A DNA stretch of 64,000 nt, from contig CANUEZ040000165.1 of NCBI GenBank assembly GCA_948099385.1, positions 74,501 to 138,500 on the forward strand, read 5' to 3'. Positions 40,247 through 52,436 of this stretch are shown here, piece after piece. Under the pieces are notes generated by a model. That model had not been told where the DNA came from. It ran no database searches and saw only the letters and a program-made list of their open reading frames with translations. How positions within the stretch are numbered: position 1 is the stretch's first letter; each line of letters opens with the position of its first letter. Origin of the DNA: Fasciola hepatica. Its lineage: Eukaryota > Platyhelminthes > Trematoda > Plagiorchiida > Fasciolidae. A program made the position numbers and the translations under genes.

Positions 40247-40325
40247 GTCCCCTAGCTCAACACCCCAGTTTTAAAGCACGCATGGTGTCTACGTGTGGGT
40301 TCGAATCTCATCGGAGCCAGAGGTT
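40247..40325 (+). mobile_element. tRNA-like SINE head
   Basis: A-box-like TAGCTCAACACC at 40,253-40,264 and a good B-box GGTTCGAATCT at 40,298-40,308, spaced about as in a tRNA. The acceptor stem does not close convincingly. It resembles the 17.7 kb head in both boxes. Confidence 0.5.
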
Positions 40326-40329
40326 ATTC

Positions 40330-42634
40330 ACATCTGGACTGATTCAAAATTTGTCGGATTTGCCAGCCTCTTGATAGTGGCATTCAAAATCTCGGAGAGC
40401 TTTTGCACTCTAATCACCCATTCTTGTGATCACCGAAAAACTGCCTAACACACTCGATCTAAAAGAACTGTGCCGGCAGTCATGGAAGCTAAAACATGAC
40501 AGTGACGATGTCACAACTCATCCTAATATCTCCGATGTGAAATGTTTCCTAAGAGAAGATATATCTATTTATATGAATGTACACGTTATACGAACTTGAT
40601 AAAGGGTAGCACCTCAGCTCGTGAGTGATTAACACAGGAACCAATAGAGGAAACATACTGGGGGCTAATTCGAATTCCCAAGGTGGAATGGTGGACAAGC
40701 ACTGAAGTTGTTCATAGGCTGGTTGTGGTCTACAACTGGGTTCACAAGGAAAGGAGCATCAGGATGTTCCTACAAGATGAGCGAGCTGGGATAATTTCGA
40801 GGTTTGAACTGACGGAACAGTAGAAAATGGCTTTGGAGATTTGGAAGCCAGCCTAGCGATAAGAATGAAACATTAGTCCAGCAGTGAACTTCCTATTCGT
40901 ACTAAAATGTTTGCAAACTATAAAAATCAGGTTTAGAGAGTTTTTAATAAATCAGGGCTACATACGAGGTAGTTATAAGGTCAGGAAATGCAAGCAGTAG
41001 GTTACAAATCGAGACATAAGACTATGGGGAAATAAAGGATCCACGAGGCTCAAAGATAAAAAGGAACATTTTTGGTTTTGCACTGATACTCGAGAGGCAA
41101 CATAGCTCCTTATGCTTCATTCACCAAAGTGATCTCGGCAGGATAGACTGACCAGGTGCGTTAGAGGCCCTCTATTCATTACTAAGTTCAAGGAAAGGTA
41201 TTGAATATTCATAAACAAGTAATGATTGATTTCGAAACTAGAAATCATCGTAGTTCAAAGCAGATGTCAAATTCTCATTAACGCGACAAAGGTTAAAAGA
41301 GTTCCACCTGATTATTCCAATAATTTACGGATAAATCCTATAAGGTTTTGTTAGTTTCATGATGGCTTTTTCAGCAAATGATGAACCATTCTACATAAAT
41401 GTTGGATTTTTACCTATAGATATAGTGAATCTAGTCCATTTAGGTTGTTTCTGGTGGGAAAAATCATACAATTCTGTTTTCAACTTCACGACGGAATTTG
41501 TTTCTTCACATTATGTTGTTTTCTTCTGCTTGTGGTCCGTTTTATAGGCTTGTGTCTGCTCTGAGCCATTCAGCAAACTGTAATTGAAATTAGTGATTCG
41601 ATCTAAATAGCTTGGGCATCAAATATGGTGTCAGAGAGTCGCAAAAACCTCCCCGAAGCCAAATTACTAATCGCTTTAGGTGTATCAAACCATGCCCATC
41701 AGTCAATATTTAGTAAGGTTTTACGCCGCATGGTGCTTTACTTTTCACCTGAAAGAACGTTTCCAAGCAGTTCAACAGAAAAGGATTGGAAATCAATCGA
41801 TCACGCTCTTAGAAGTACTACAAACTAATCGACCCAACAAGTAGAAATAAATGTGGTTGGACACCCGGTTTTCGGGAGTGTTCTATTTTTGCTTTAAGTA
41901 TCGTTTCCTTCATCCATGTGAATACAGTGTTATGTGACGTGCTGCCTTGTTGTCTTCTCATTTCCATTAGCTTTATCGTTTCGATGGGATTGCAGACGGA
42001 GATCGATTGCTCTGGTTTTCCGTAAGAAACTCGCGTAATAGAATCACGAGGAAAAACAACATGTGTTACTTTTTGTGTCTTCTTGAGGATAGTGTTGGAC
42101 TATAAGCTTATCAGGTACCCCGAAATCAAGCAGCTTACCAGCGGAACAGATGAACTTTGGTTGGATCCCGTTTGTTTACTCAGAACTACGAACAAGGATC
42201 TAACTTTCTGTGGAATTTAACCGTAATGAAAACAATGGTTCTCTGCAGCCGCTCGCTTGCCCCTTTGGAATCTGCTTATCTTTACAGTATTCTAATCAGC
42301 AAGAAGTCAAGCAAAACTTACACGATTCATTATTTCTCGCTCGGGGTCAAACTGAAGAACCATCTCTCATTTTGAATGGTCAGAAAAGGCAAATCCACTT
42401 CTTGAAGTTGATGTATTCCGTTAAAGGTAAAGGTAGATTTTTTATTTTATAAAAAGCCAAACCGGAAGCATCGTTTTTTTTTCATAGATCCCAGATTCCT
42501 TCGATATATTTTCACAAACTACGTATTTCAGTCACGGTAAATGTTCAAATAATCAAGAAAAACGAACCTCGTGAGACAAAATTATGAACACATTTCCAAC
42601 CATACGGAAGGGGAAGAGGAGATTGATTGGAATG
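40330..42634. other. no recognisable gene
   Basis: Short frames only (80 codons or fewer). A second, very weak B-box-like site lies near 40,670. This is the unique sequence directly outside the left arm of the large inverted repeat as far as the window shows. Confidence 0.45.
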
Positions 42635-42659
42635 TCTGTTATCAAAGTTAACACGGAAG

Positions 42660-45600
42660 GATAAAACATTCATACAGATATCGGGGCTTATATTGCAAAA
42701 ATGGCCATTGTTTCTGCATATATCGACTGATAATGACTAATGTCGGTCAAATGAAGACTTGACCTGCTCGTGGAAGGGTGTTTAACTCCACCCACTTCTT
42801 TTTTTGCCTACTTAATTGCAAGTTTGCTCATGGAGTACGTTTGGGTTTCACGTGTTTATGTGAATAGGTGATTACCAATAAATGCAATGCAAAATTACTT
42901 ACTAATGCTTACACAAAGGGTTCAAACAGAGACTCAATCACACAGGTTTTGTACGCTGTCGGAATCTACTAAAAGAACAATCACGAAATCAGACCGCAAA
43001 CCTAGGTATTTATTGTACAAATGATAATGCTTGACCAATCCCTCCAGAATTTGATTCGCTGTTATGCATAAACTATGATTTATCACGTAGTCCTGCTGTA
43101 AACAATCACATTTCAAGTTCCATATCAACTGCTTATGCAATCTGTTCGGTGAACAGAATGATCTACCAGGAAATGGTTTATAAATTCTCGGCTAGGCCTC
43201 AGAGCAAGCTCGTAGTGTATTCGCGGTACTAACAAGTGGGTCTAGATCAAGCTGAGACAGACGAATTCACAATAGGATCTATCCAACAACATTCACTCAA
43301 TCCGCCAAACTCACACAGTAGATCTGATAGATACCAAATGGTAGATACTCAGTCTAGGATAAGTCGCTGTAAGCATGACGCTTTGGGCTTGAGTTATTGT
43401 TCTTCTAATGACCATTGACACACATAGCGTTTTGTTTTCCCATAAGGAAAACACCTCAGTGACCTTTTTCATGAATTGCCACATTTGTCAGTGAACTGTT
43501 CTAGCCAAGAACAGTGTCACTTCAGTTCACAGTGGTTGAACGGTCAGCATTGTGCAATGAGATTCTTGGGGCACTTTGTTTTCAGCTTCATAACGGCCAC
43601 TGATTATTAGAAGCGCACAAACAGCCCTATCCTGTGATGTCAGTAATATTACACAAACACAGTTGTACACCATTATCAAGTGAGGAAAGAGTATAGTAGT
43701 CCAATGAGAGTTCACCCAAATGACTCACACAAGAATGATACCGGTTATCTTTTCAAAAACATTAGAGAAGTTACTCATTCAAATGTCTTCCAGGAAAACG
43801 TTAACAAACTTCAATTCCGACCTGTGTCCTTCATTCTAAGAAGCATTACAAAGGACATACCGGTATCAGCGAACTTGCCACCCTGGTTTTGAGCTTTCTC
43901 ATAGCAGCTGTTTGAAAAGGATTTCTCTGATTTTTTTGTGAATCCTGAGGTGTTGAAATCATCTTGAGCATGAAGAGATAAGATGAACTGCCCGAACCTA
44001 TCAACTTGTTCTGGAAAGCCGAAAAAACCAACAATATCACATGCGAAGCTCTTACGGTTGACTTACACTAAATTTCCGTTCTAAATAAATAAAGTTGATT
44101 TGGATTTAAAGGCTACTTAAGGGGCATTCCACCGATCACTTTAGATTTCTTTCAACTATATATGATCCCACCAAAATTTGAGTAGCCTTTAGCAGTTATT
44201 CTTAACAAGTGTGGAGTATTACTATTTTCAGTTGATCTTGAATCCACATCACAATCAAATTATTGCACACTCACGACAGGAGATTCATACGAGGAAAGAG
44301 TCCAGTGCTACAAACGTATAGCTGTGCTGATTTCGTGAAAGCTTAAATAGACTCTTCATATAAAAGACGTAATTTTCAGGGTAAAGGGGCTGACATTTGG
44401 CATCTCCCTTCAAAGATGTCTGCGTGTACATACTCTCCTTATTTCTAATTTTATTTTCACTAGTGTTATGTCACTAGGTAAAATGCCCACCTGTCAATTT
44501 CCTTGATTTGCTTGTCGAAGGCCTTATGTTCAGCAAATGCCCCCTTAGTCGCTTACGTAAGTGTCGTAATACATCCTTGTCTAAATTAATAAATTCCTTA
44601 AGAGAAAAATCCATTTCTCTGCATGTGAACGATTGTCCCGCACTATGATTTCTGATGACACACCCGCTATACTCACCTCTCGTTCGTAGTATTTCCCACT
44701 CCGCCACATGCAATCAATTTAAATAATTACATTTTCCTGAATTACAATGCTTTATAACTCGGTTATTTTACATCTAGCTAGGCTGGTTGTTTTGATGGAA
44801 CACCTTTGGAACAAATTGCGAGCAAAGCCCACCTAGCCGTTTTCCGTCCCGTCCTTGATCGACGAACACAAAGTACAAATTCAATCATCACTGCATTTCA
44901 TTACCATTTTTTGCAACTGGACAGCATGTTACTGATACCGTTCCACTGAAAAGTTGCTATTTTTGGGCAAATAAGGTGAATCCCTGACTTCACTTGACTT
45001 GAGTAATCATAAGTAAATGGTACGACATTTTAGTAAGAAGGTGACGAAAAGTTAACGGCAGTTGAACGGGAAATTGAAAGACAGCGCTGGGGTGAGGCTC
45101 ACCGCGATGACTGCTTCATCAACACTGATCGTAAAACGGTCGTTCAATAACACTCCTACAGACAATAACTGCACACCTGAACGACTCCGACCAGACCTAA
45201 ATAAAGCTGAGTCCAAAAGATGAGCCTCCACCGAAGGCCTAGGCATTCGTGATCACTCTGGTTCCGGCACCATCTAAGTTCTTTCATATCAACAAAAATA
45301 ATCACTCAAGTGGAGATGTGGTGGGTACCCTCATCATTTTGCTCAGTCTGCTGAACAATTTAGTCGATGGTAGAAGTTCGGTTACCCAAAATTACGGATG
45401 CGACAGGTGGTCAGGATTTACAACTGAGCACAAGAAGTGGACGAAAAGGCTTTCGATCTTTTAACTTTGACATCACTCTAACTTGATAAGTGAAGCTAGA
45501 CGGGTGAGCAACTGTTCAGTCAGATAATTATTCGGTTGATAGGCTGATTTATGAACTTGCTGATCCATCAAAAGGCAAAGTTGACAGCATTTTACTGGGC

Positions 45601-47340
45601 ACAGCCCCCTTACCGAAATGCTGTGCTTTGTTGAATAGTAAATGAAAAAAGGGGATAAAAAGAACTCTGAAAATTATCAACGAGACGTACTAGTGAGAAA
45701 ACCGGTTTTTGTTTGACCTGTAGTAAAAGGCTTGTATTGGCTATCGCCAGCTATCCTACAATGACCCATTTTTCTTTCATTGGTAAATTCTACTGCTAAC
45801 CACCTCAGAATCAAGGCGCTGAAAACAAATATCTTGCGGCTTACTACGGACTACGAGCGTGCGATCCACCTAACACAACAAAGCCTGTGTTAATATTGAC
45901 TTAACCAAGCAGCCAAATCGTTTCCTAAATCAGTGTGCATCAGACCGCTAAGTAGGCTTTCCCGTAAGCTCCGTCGCTCCGTTTCCAGATAGGCTTGAAA
46001 TTAACTTACGTAAACAATCTTTTTCTCAGTTAAACCTCTGATAATCAGCCAACTCTAGATCAAAAGAAACACGACCGTATGGATGATGAATTGAGGTACC
46101 TGGAAGATAGGTGTAGGGTCACCAAAATGCTCATCCCCCGGGGCCTATCTGGCAATTTCGGTGAAATTGTAATTTTGCACGCCTCTCTAATTTGATCAAC
46201 ACGTTTACTGAACCAACATTGCTACCAGTAGCATGTTTCTGTGGATCTATCAACCCGCCTGTATAGCAGCATCAGCTGTGTTAAGCTTAATCTGTCGTAG
46301 AAGAAAGCTTTCCGGAGTCTAGTACAGTAAAACAGGATTTCCTCTGGAGATTTTATTCAGGTTTGCATGATGTAATACTCGTTTGGGTGAACTCCGTGAA
46401 AATGTTCAGTAATGTTATCGGATCAATGATGTGGATTGATTTTTGTCGATGAAAGTCATTGGTGCTCAGCTTCCTTTATGTCAGAGCAAACGAAGTTGCT
46501 TCTCTAAGGTGTGTTCAGACAGAATGCTTTGTCATCAATCCTGGTAACAAATCGGACTCACTGAATAGAAAGGGCGATTATCCAAGCTAAACGCTATCTA
46601 ACTACCTCATTTAGGAAATACCTGGTCAAAGTCTTGCACTCCTGCACCAACCAGAAACACAGCATTATCACTGACGAGTTGATTTTTTGTATTCACTTAT
46701 TTTTTTTCAAAACTTCGCTCGTAAAAGCACGTTGTTGCAAGTTTCGTTGGTAAATCCTGTCAAGTTTGGTCCACTAGCACACATGCACGACGGTCTGAAC
46801 AGGTGGCAGCTGGCATTAATAAAACGTAAATCCGGACTTTTCCACTTTGATTTTATTCACCAAAACGTGTCCTATCACCCTGGAGTACTTTCATTATTAA
46901 TTTGGAAGAAAGCCGCATTTTTTAATACTTTTTAGTGTCAGTATACGGGGGCAGGAGATAAATTAGGCTGCATGAAATAAAACTCATTGAGATATCAAAC
47001 GTGCAGTTAAAAGATAGTCATAGTGTGACTGCAAACACGTTTATCAGAAAGGTGAACAGTCAAACTTGCGAACAAAAGGACGGAACGCGTGCGTGCATCA
47101 GTAGATTCAGCTGTCTACAGGTTGATACGTACGAGGTAAACGAGTGTGAGTAGCGCAGCAGGGATGAGAAAAAACCAAACTGATGGAACGTCCGGACTGA
47201 GGCAGTCGATGTTGTGTGGCCTCATCTGCGTTGGGATCAATGACATGATGTCTCTAATCTGGTGGCTTACTGACTGATTTAAGTTCTACTTTCGGTAGCT
47301 CCATTAAAGTGAGCGGTTTTGTGATCTCTTACTTTTCTGT
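42660..47340. other. left-arm sequence without recognisable genes
   Basis: Outer part of the left arm; the same content is mirrored at 59,295-63,975. Open frames are 82 codons or fewer and unrecognised. Near 45,640 the plus strand reads KKGDKKNSENYQ, which looks like RT motif 1 of a non-LTR element (normally FKKGDK..NYRPVSL), but nothing downstream confirms it. Confidence 0.4.
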
Positions 47341-47359
47341 TTACCTCCAAATATAACAC

Positions 47360-47863
47360 TTGGCATCGAGGCATTCAGTCGTGTGTTCTGGAATCACACC
47401 ACCTGCTCCATTTTGGTCAGATCCCTATGTACCCTCTTCGCTTGGTACTTGGGAACAATGGAGAATTTCGTTCTACAAGTATATTGCTCTTCTACCTGTG
47501 CTGAATCCCTCAGTTAAACTTAGTGAAGATGACAAGTGGAAGCTTTTTCGTCACTCAATCTTAGTGGAAGAACAACGTCAGTTTGATTACCTAAATCTAC
47601 ACAACAGTCCTTCTTTAACTGCAGCCAAACTATCGGCTTCACTCTAAACCTCTTCACAGTCAGTTTCAGATTTTCTTGTTTGATTCAAGAAACCGGCGAA
47701 CCGCGGAAGCTTTGTGCAGCCCTGCTAGGTAAGAGGAACACACTATTGCGAATACTCTAGAATTCCTCAAAAGAAGTTCGAAAGCTCAATGCTCATTGAA
47801 CAACTCATTTCTGGGGTCGCGGATGACGGTACATGAGAAACACTTTTAAAAGATGCTGAACAG
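47360..47863 (+). pseudogene. Ty3/Gypsy gag, 5' part (left arm copy)
   Basis: The frame from 47,360 (a TTG; the true start is uncertain) encodes TPPAPFWSDPYVPSSLGTWE and WRISFYKYIALLPVL, then LSEDDKWKLFRHSILVEEQR. After a frame change it gives SMLIEQLISGVADDG with ETLLKDAEQ just before 47,863. These are the matrix/capsid-like blocks of Ty3/Gypsy Gag, including the conserved LI..QLI.GV.D...RE.LL pattern. A TGA replaces the expected Arg codon before ETLL. The frame is then cut by a non-LTR insertion and resumes at 48,591. No pol follows on this strand, so the copy is an orphan. Confidence 0.75.
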
Positions 47864-47871
47864 TGATAAAT
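47864..47871 (+). repeat. target-site duplication TGATAAAT (left copy)
   Basis: TGATAAAT recurs at 48,583-48,590 at the other edge of the inserted non-LTR fragment. Removing the fragment and one copy puts the two halves of gag back in the same frame. Confidence 0.7.
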
Positions 47872-48582
47872 GTCAAGGGTGCATTTTTTCCACCACTCAT
47901 TTCCGATTCATTGAGGGCACTTCTTCTAATAATTCTGTTCCTCTCACACGTATAAACCGAGTGAAGTATCTTGGAGTTGCGCTGCGGCCAAATCTGCATT
48001 GGTCTTTGCACTTTGAAATCACGGTAGGAAAAATGCTTGGCTTGTCGTATCAAATTAGAAAACTACGTCAATTTAGTGCTCCACAGTCTGTTACTTCCAC
48101 TCTCGTAAAACAGTGTATACTACCTACCATTGCGTACTGATCTCATGTAGTTTTCCCAGGATTACTATGAAAGTAATTCGTCACTCTTTGCAGAGGTTTA
48201 AGCATCAATAGTCTTGTTTCTAGTATGACCCCAAATGGCCTAGTCTTGGAGCTATGTACTAGCCACATAACAGCATCCATTGCGTATCCACGGAAGACCC
48301 TTTCTGATACTTCTCACCCGTTGTATTTTGATCTTACTCTTTACCAGTCTGACGCATCTACCCGGATCAGGTATAAACTGCTTCCCCCGCAGATGGTCTT
48401 TGTACGGGAATTCAGTTGTTCCGTTTCTAGCATGAGTCCTAACAAACAAGGACTTCGTCCTCTTTGAGGAGAGATCCCGTTTTGTTCTGTAAAATGCTTC
48501 GGCCGTATTTTTGGCTGAAAAACATTTTTAAATTATGCTCAAGCTGACAGATGTACAATACGATACAGTACGACAAAATATA
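47872..48582 (+). mobile_element. 5'-truncated Jockey-like retrotransposon nested in gag (left arm)
   Basis: Encodes KCQGCIFSTTHFRF, then NRVKYLGVALRPNLHW, GKMLGLSYQIRKLRQF and QCILPTIAY. Further on come SHPLYFDLTLYQSDASTRIR and YKLLPPQM (about 48,322-48,395). These are the thumb and C-terminal tail of a Jockey-like RT, truncated just upstream of the KC block. The AT-rich 3' end (48,530-48,582) and flanking 8-bp duplication fit target-primed insertion. A stop before SHVV and frame changes show decay. It interrupts the gag of a Ty3/Gypsy element and has an identical mirror copy in the right arm. Confidence 0.8.
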
Positions 48583-48590
48583 TGATAAAT
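48583..48590 (+). repeat. target-site duplication TGATAAAT (right copy)
   Basis: Second copy of the 8-bp duplication bordering the nested element; see 47,864. Confidence 0.7.
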
Positions 48591-48896
48591 TACCTTGGTA
48601 AAAGCTTGTGAGCTGGATTATATGAAGGAGAACGCTCCTAATCAATCGGAGTTTCAACGATCACTTACACATCAGAATGTGAATAAGTTGTCCTCAATGC
48701 AATGGCATAACAAAACAAAAATATCATGCCGTTATCACTGTGAAAGAGCCTCTCATAAGGCCAACTTCACCCGTGTCTTGTTCGTGTGGCACAATGCAAA
48801 AATTGTCCCAAGACCAGTCATTTCGCTCGCGCGTGCTGACTGCAGGCAAACAAAGGACGTCCTCGAACTCGGACGTCCAGTCACGCTAAAGCCTTG
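48591..48896 (+). pseudogene. Ty3/Gypsy gag, 3' part with CCHC zinc knuckle (left arm)
   Basis: Resumes gag directly after the nested insertion with TLVKACELDYMKE, matching the helix that normally follows LL....(L)TL.KA in Gypsy Gag, then NVNKLSSMQ. At 48,795-48,836 another frame reads CKNCPKTSHFARAC, a perfect C-X2-C-X4-H-X4-C nucleic-acid-binding knuckle. A first, damaged knuckle (CRYHCERASHKANF) precedes it. Nucleocapsid knuckles package element RNA. The two knuckles lie in different frames, so at least one frameshift has occurred. Confidence 0.75.
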
Positions 48897-48899
48897 ATG

Positions 48900-51289
48900 G
48901 GCTGGCTGTATCCCAGACAGTTTGAACTATTGACTACTGAATTAGTTTTTGCAGGACTGCATACAACGCCCAGATATTTGATAAACCCCAGCCCGTTTGT
49001 TATTCATGGAAGATATGATAAGTTGGTAAAACGTTATAGAAAGGTGAGTGAACAATTCCAGTTTCAAATTCTCATCCATGAGACCACCTATAGGCACTGC
49101 GTTTACAAAAAGGTAATGCGTAAGCCTCAAACTCTCTGTTAGCCCCAGACTTCCATGGAACTATTGATCCCGTTTGAGATTGTGGAAATGTTTTTGAAAG
49201 TCTGTTTATCTTCCACAGCAAGATACCTACGTCAACGAGAGCTATTGCTTTGCACTAATTTCTCGAAGGTCTTTAAGTGTTTATCTTATCACTACATATT
49301 TACCAACTTAGCTTTGAAAATTGAGACCGCGGGCCTTCTTTGATACTCTTCGTGTGCTCCGTGAATTTTGCATCTGTCATTGAGCTGCCTGACATTTGGT
49401 TGAAGTGAGTTAAAGTTCCATTGATCCACCGGATGACCGTGCGATTTTTCTTGTTAAGTCTTTGGAATACCGTTCCTGGCTTACTTTCAGAATACAATTG
49501 GAGATGAACTTAAGGGAGAATTACACACATACATTCATGAAAAAAGGAATTTATCCGTGTGTGGTACACAGGCACCACAATACGCAAACAGACTTCTTAA
49601 AAATTCACGAGCCCCTTCCTCTGACCAGTGATTTTACCGATATATTGAGTTTCCAAAGTACCCTTTTTATTTGGAAAAATGACCATATAATTTTACGAGG
49701 AAATCTCACAACATTGAAACCGAGGTGGCAGTTAAATTACTGAATTCATTGTTGAAATTATCGTTTCTGTAACTTTCATCTTGGTGGACTTTAACGTGGA
49801 TCAGTTAAAACAAAATCTTCCAGTCAGCAGTTCTGGTACCAGTCAAATCTTCCGTTGACCATTCTCAGATAAATAATCGGGCACAAATCAACTCGCTGAA
49901 GTAAAATTCTAGCTAACAATCTCTTATTCGGGCCATTTGCAACTTCCGTTTTGGATAAAACACTTGGAGGAAGTGAGTCTATCGGCAATTTTAGTGTGGA
50001 AAAAGAAGAGACAATGAGGGTATGTGAAGTAGAAATAGGTTATTCTAAAAATATAATGACTTTTCCGCGGAAAAAGCCAAAGTTATCACAACTGAGCGTG
50101 CATGTACTTTTCCAGATTTGAGAACGAAGACAAACCGTCCCGTTTGGAAACTCTTTGTTCATGCGTTTGTCCACAATTCGAAGATGAGATATTGACCCAA
50201 GCACATCAAAGTGCGTCAACCGGGTAGGTAAAATTAACTAAGGAATGGAAATTACCCGATAGAATCCCACCCGATTGTGTGTTGTTTATTTCTTTAGCTG
50301 CATGCTTTTCATCATATAAGAATGATATAATATCTCAAGAATGGTGCCCGCGGGCCATTAGAGGCTGTCAGCTGAGCAATGACCAGCAGCCCTGGCACGA
50401 TTCTAACTCGGGACAGAAAGGTCGAGGTTTAATTCTGGTAATCACTCGACCACGGCCGGTCGGCACATTTCGTGTGATGTACAAAGTAATACGTAATGGC
50501 TCGTGATGGACGGCAGGCCATACGAAGGAGATAGTCGAAACTATGCGTTTGTAATTCTCAAACATTGGATACTACTAGTGAAATAAGCTAGTAGAAGCTC
50601 TCGTACTCTCCTGACCGAAGCCGTCATTGATGACGGCCAGTGACTGTGACACAATTGCTTCACCACATTGCTCGGCAGTATCCTACTGGGTTCCGAATTA
50701 TAACTTTTGTACAATTTCAGTCAAGTGGAAAGCCAATCGTTTGCTCGGAATTGTCCCTCTGAGGATATATTTTGAACTTATAAGTAAGGCGTAGTGCCAA
50801 AACGGGCCATGACATGCGCAAGAGCTCCAGACGGAGACTTATTAACCTGATGATGTTTTGGTTACAAATTATACATGTGAATGTTCTTTGGTTTGTCCGA
50901 ATCACTCAGTAATTTGCGTTGACTCTGACCCGTGACTTGAACGCATTTACGCTCATCGGATTGCCAACTGGGAAACAATACATCGAGAGGGGAAAACGTC
51001 ACTGATCAGCGGCATACTGCCGGCGTATGCATAAGAAAGATTCAAGAACAGTGAACTATAGTACATAGTCAGCCCCGATTTGTATACGGGTCTCCAAAGG
51101 CTATAGGGCCTGTAAGTTTCTGTCGACGATCTATTCTCAAGAAAAACCCAATATTTTCCACTCACCGACGGACTGGTGAAACTTGAGGTTATAAACAAAC
51201 TAAAATAAGTTAATAATTTTCCTCGTATCTGGGAAATTTGTGTAACCAAACGAAATTACCGAATTGCTCTCTGTTGCAAAGTTTTTGGT
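48900..51289. other. inner left-arm sequence, function not recognised
   Basis: In a Gypsy element the protease and the start of pol would be expected here. Reading the plus strand I cannot find a convincing D-[ST]-G-A motif. The stretch is longer than the usual gag-to-RT distance, which implies further insertions, one of them the tRNA-like sequence at 50.4 kb. Confidence 0.4.
50385..50463 (-). mobile_element. tRNA-like SINE head (left arm copy)
   Basis: The minus strand reads GTGGTCGAGTGATT (A-box-like) and GAGTTAGAATCGT (degenerate B-box) at tRNA-like spacing. It is mirrored exactly at 56,172-56,250. The B-box deviates from GGTTCRANTCC, so this is a decayed SINE and not a tRNA gene. Confidence 0.4.
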
Positions 51290-52361
51290 TCTAGTTGTTC
51301 ACTTCTCCCAGCGAACATTTACGGTGACACATGGACCGACGTATCCCGACCACTGTATCAGAAAATACTAACGGGAAGTTAACTTCAGTTTGACATTCAG
51401 AATCATTAGTGAATAGCAGAAGTATTATGGTTAATACGTGAAGAGTGCTGATTCATAATGGTTCACCTGTTTTTGAAGAAAATGAGTGAAATCAGTCTCT
51501 ACACTGATGACCAAAACTAGCAATAGAATAATATGACACATTTTAGTAGCGAAAAATGCCACCTCAGGAAAACATTATGTTGCAAATGATTTTTAATTTC
51601 GTAAAAATTGAACAGAATTGTATTCGTTCTTATTACTTTTAAATGTTTTCTCATATTTATTCGATAATTATGTGTGCCGTGGACGAGCTATACCCAAAGC
51701 GGCCGACAGGATCCAGTGCAACGCGCAAAGGAGCTGTGAAGATATGGTCTGACATCTTTCGATAGACGCTTTGGTCTCACTGGGAGACTGCCTCAACACC
51801 GGCCGCTACAGCAACAGGACAGCCGATCGATGGCGCTAATCGATAGGTAAGACAAATCCTGTCAGCGTCATTTAAGCCTCAAGGCTTGGTCGCCCACACC
51901 AGTTGGACCAATGTGCTGTGAGCAACGCGAGGGTACATTACGTCTATATTCTTTGTTTTTCACAATTAAACCAAAAAACTCTTCGCAGACAGAGCAGAGT
52001 TCTCACTCGAGTTGGTGAGACAGATTAAAACAGGAACTAACTGACACTATGATTTTGGTTGCGGACAAAATCACCTCCATCGAGAGAGGCGTTGTGATAA
52101 GCCTTGGGGTTGGATAGGTGCTGCTCAATATATCTCAAACGGGTTCGACCTGTTGTCCTATTCGCGCACATTTTTAGCTACGTGGTTGCACTGGCAGGCA
52201 GTGGGAAGGGTATTTGCCCACTAAACGCAAAGATATACTGTCATATTGGGAATAATAGGCAATGTGACCCTGATATATGCTTCGGAGAATCAAACAAGGT
52301 CCAAGTAGGTCAACTGCGCTTACGAGTGTGGAAACAATCAATTACGGTCTATCACCAAAGT

Positions 52362-52436
52362 AGCCGACGGTGGCGAGATTCGAACCGTGTCCTCTGGGGT
52401 GGAAAGTAAGTTGTGTAAACCACTCAATGACCACTG
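52362..52436 (-). mobile_element. tRNA-like SINE head (spacer)
   Basis: On the minus strand, A-box-like TGGTCATTGAGTGG (52,420-52,433) and a perfect B-box GGTTCGAATCTC (52,375-52,386) lie at tRNA-like distance. The ends do not form a convincing acceptor stem. It lies about 0.9 kb downstream of the integrase relic. Confidence 0.5.

Larger units (their letters stand above)
42635..51289 (+). repeat. left arm of a giant inverted repeat (at least 8,655 bp)
   Basis: Every stretch I compared equals the reverse complement of 55,346-64,000, with paired positions summing to 106,635 from end to end. There are therefore no indels. I found three substitutions: 44,337/62,298, 50,017/56,618 and 50,162/56,473. 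The inner end is sharp: the match stops after ...GTTTTTGGT at 51,289. The outer end is set only by the window edge on the other arm, so the true arm may start further left. All open frames of this arm have identical mirror copies. Confidence 0.97.

Noticed and set aside
51665..52050. Relatively GC-rich block in the spacer considered as the 3' LTR of the Gypsy element (minus strand TGT...ACA ends)
   Set aside because: I could not find a matching copy upstream of gag in the right arm, and TGT...ACA ends alone are weak. An alignment of this block against 59,300-61,000 would decide.
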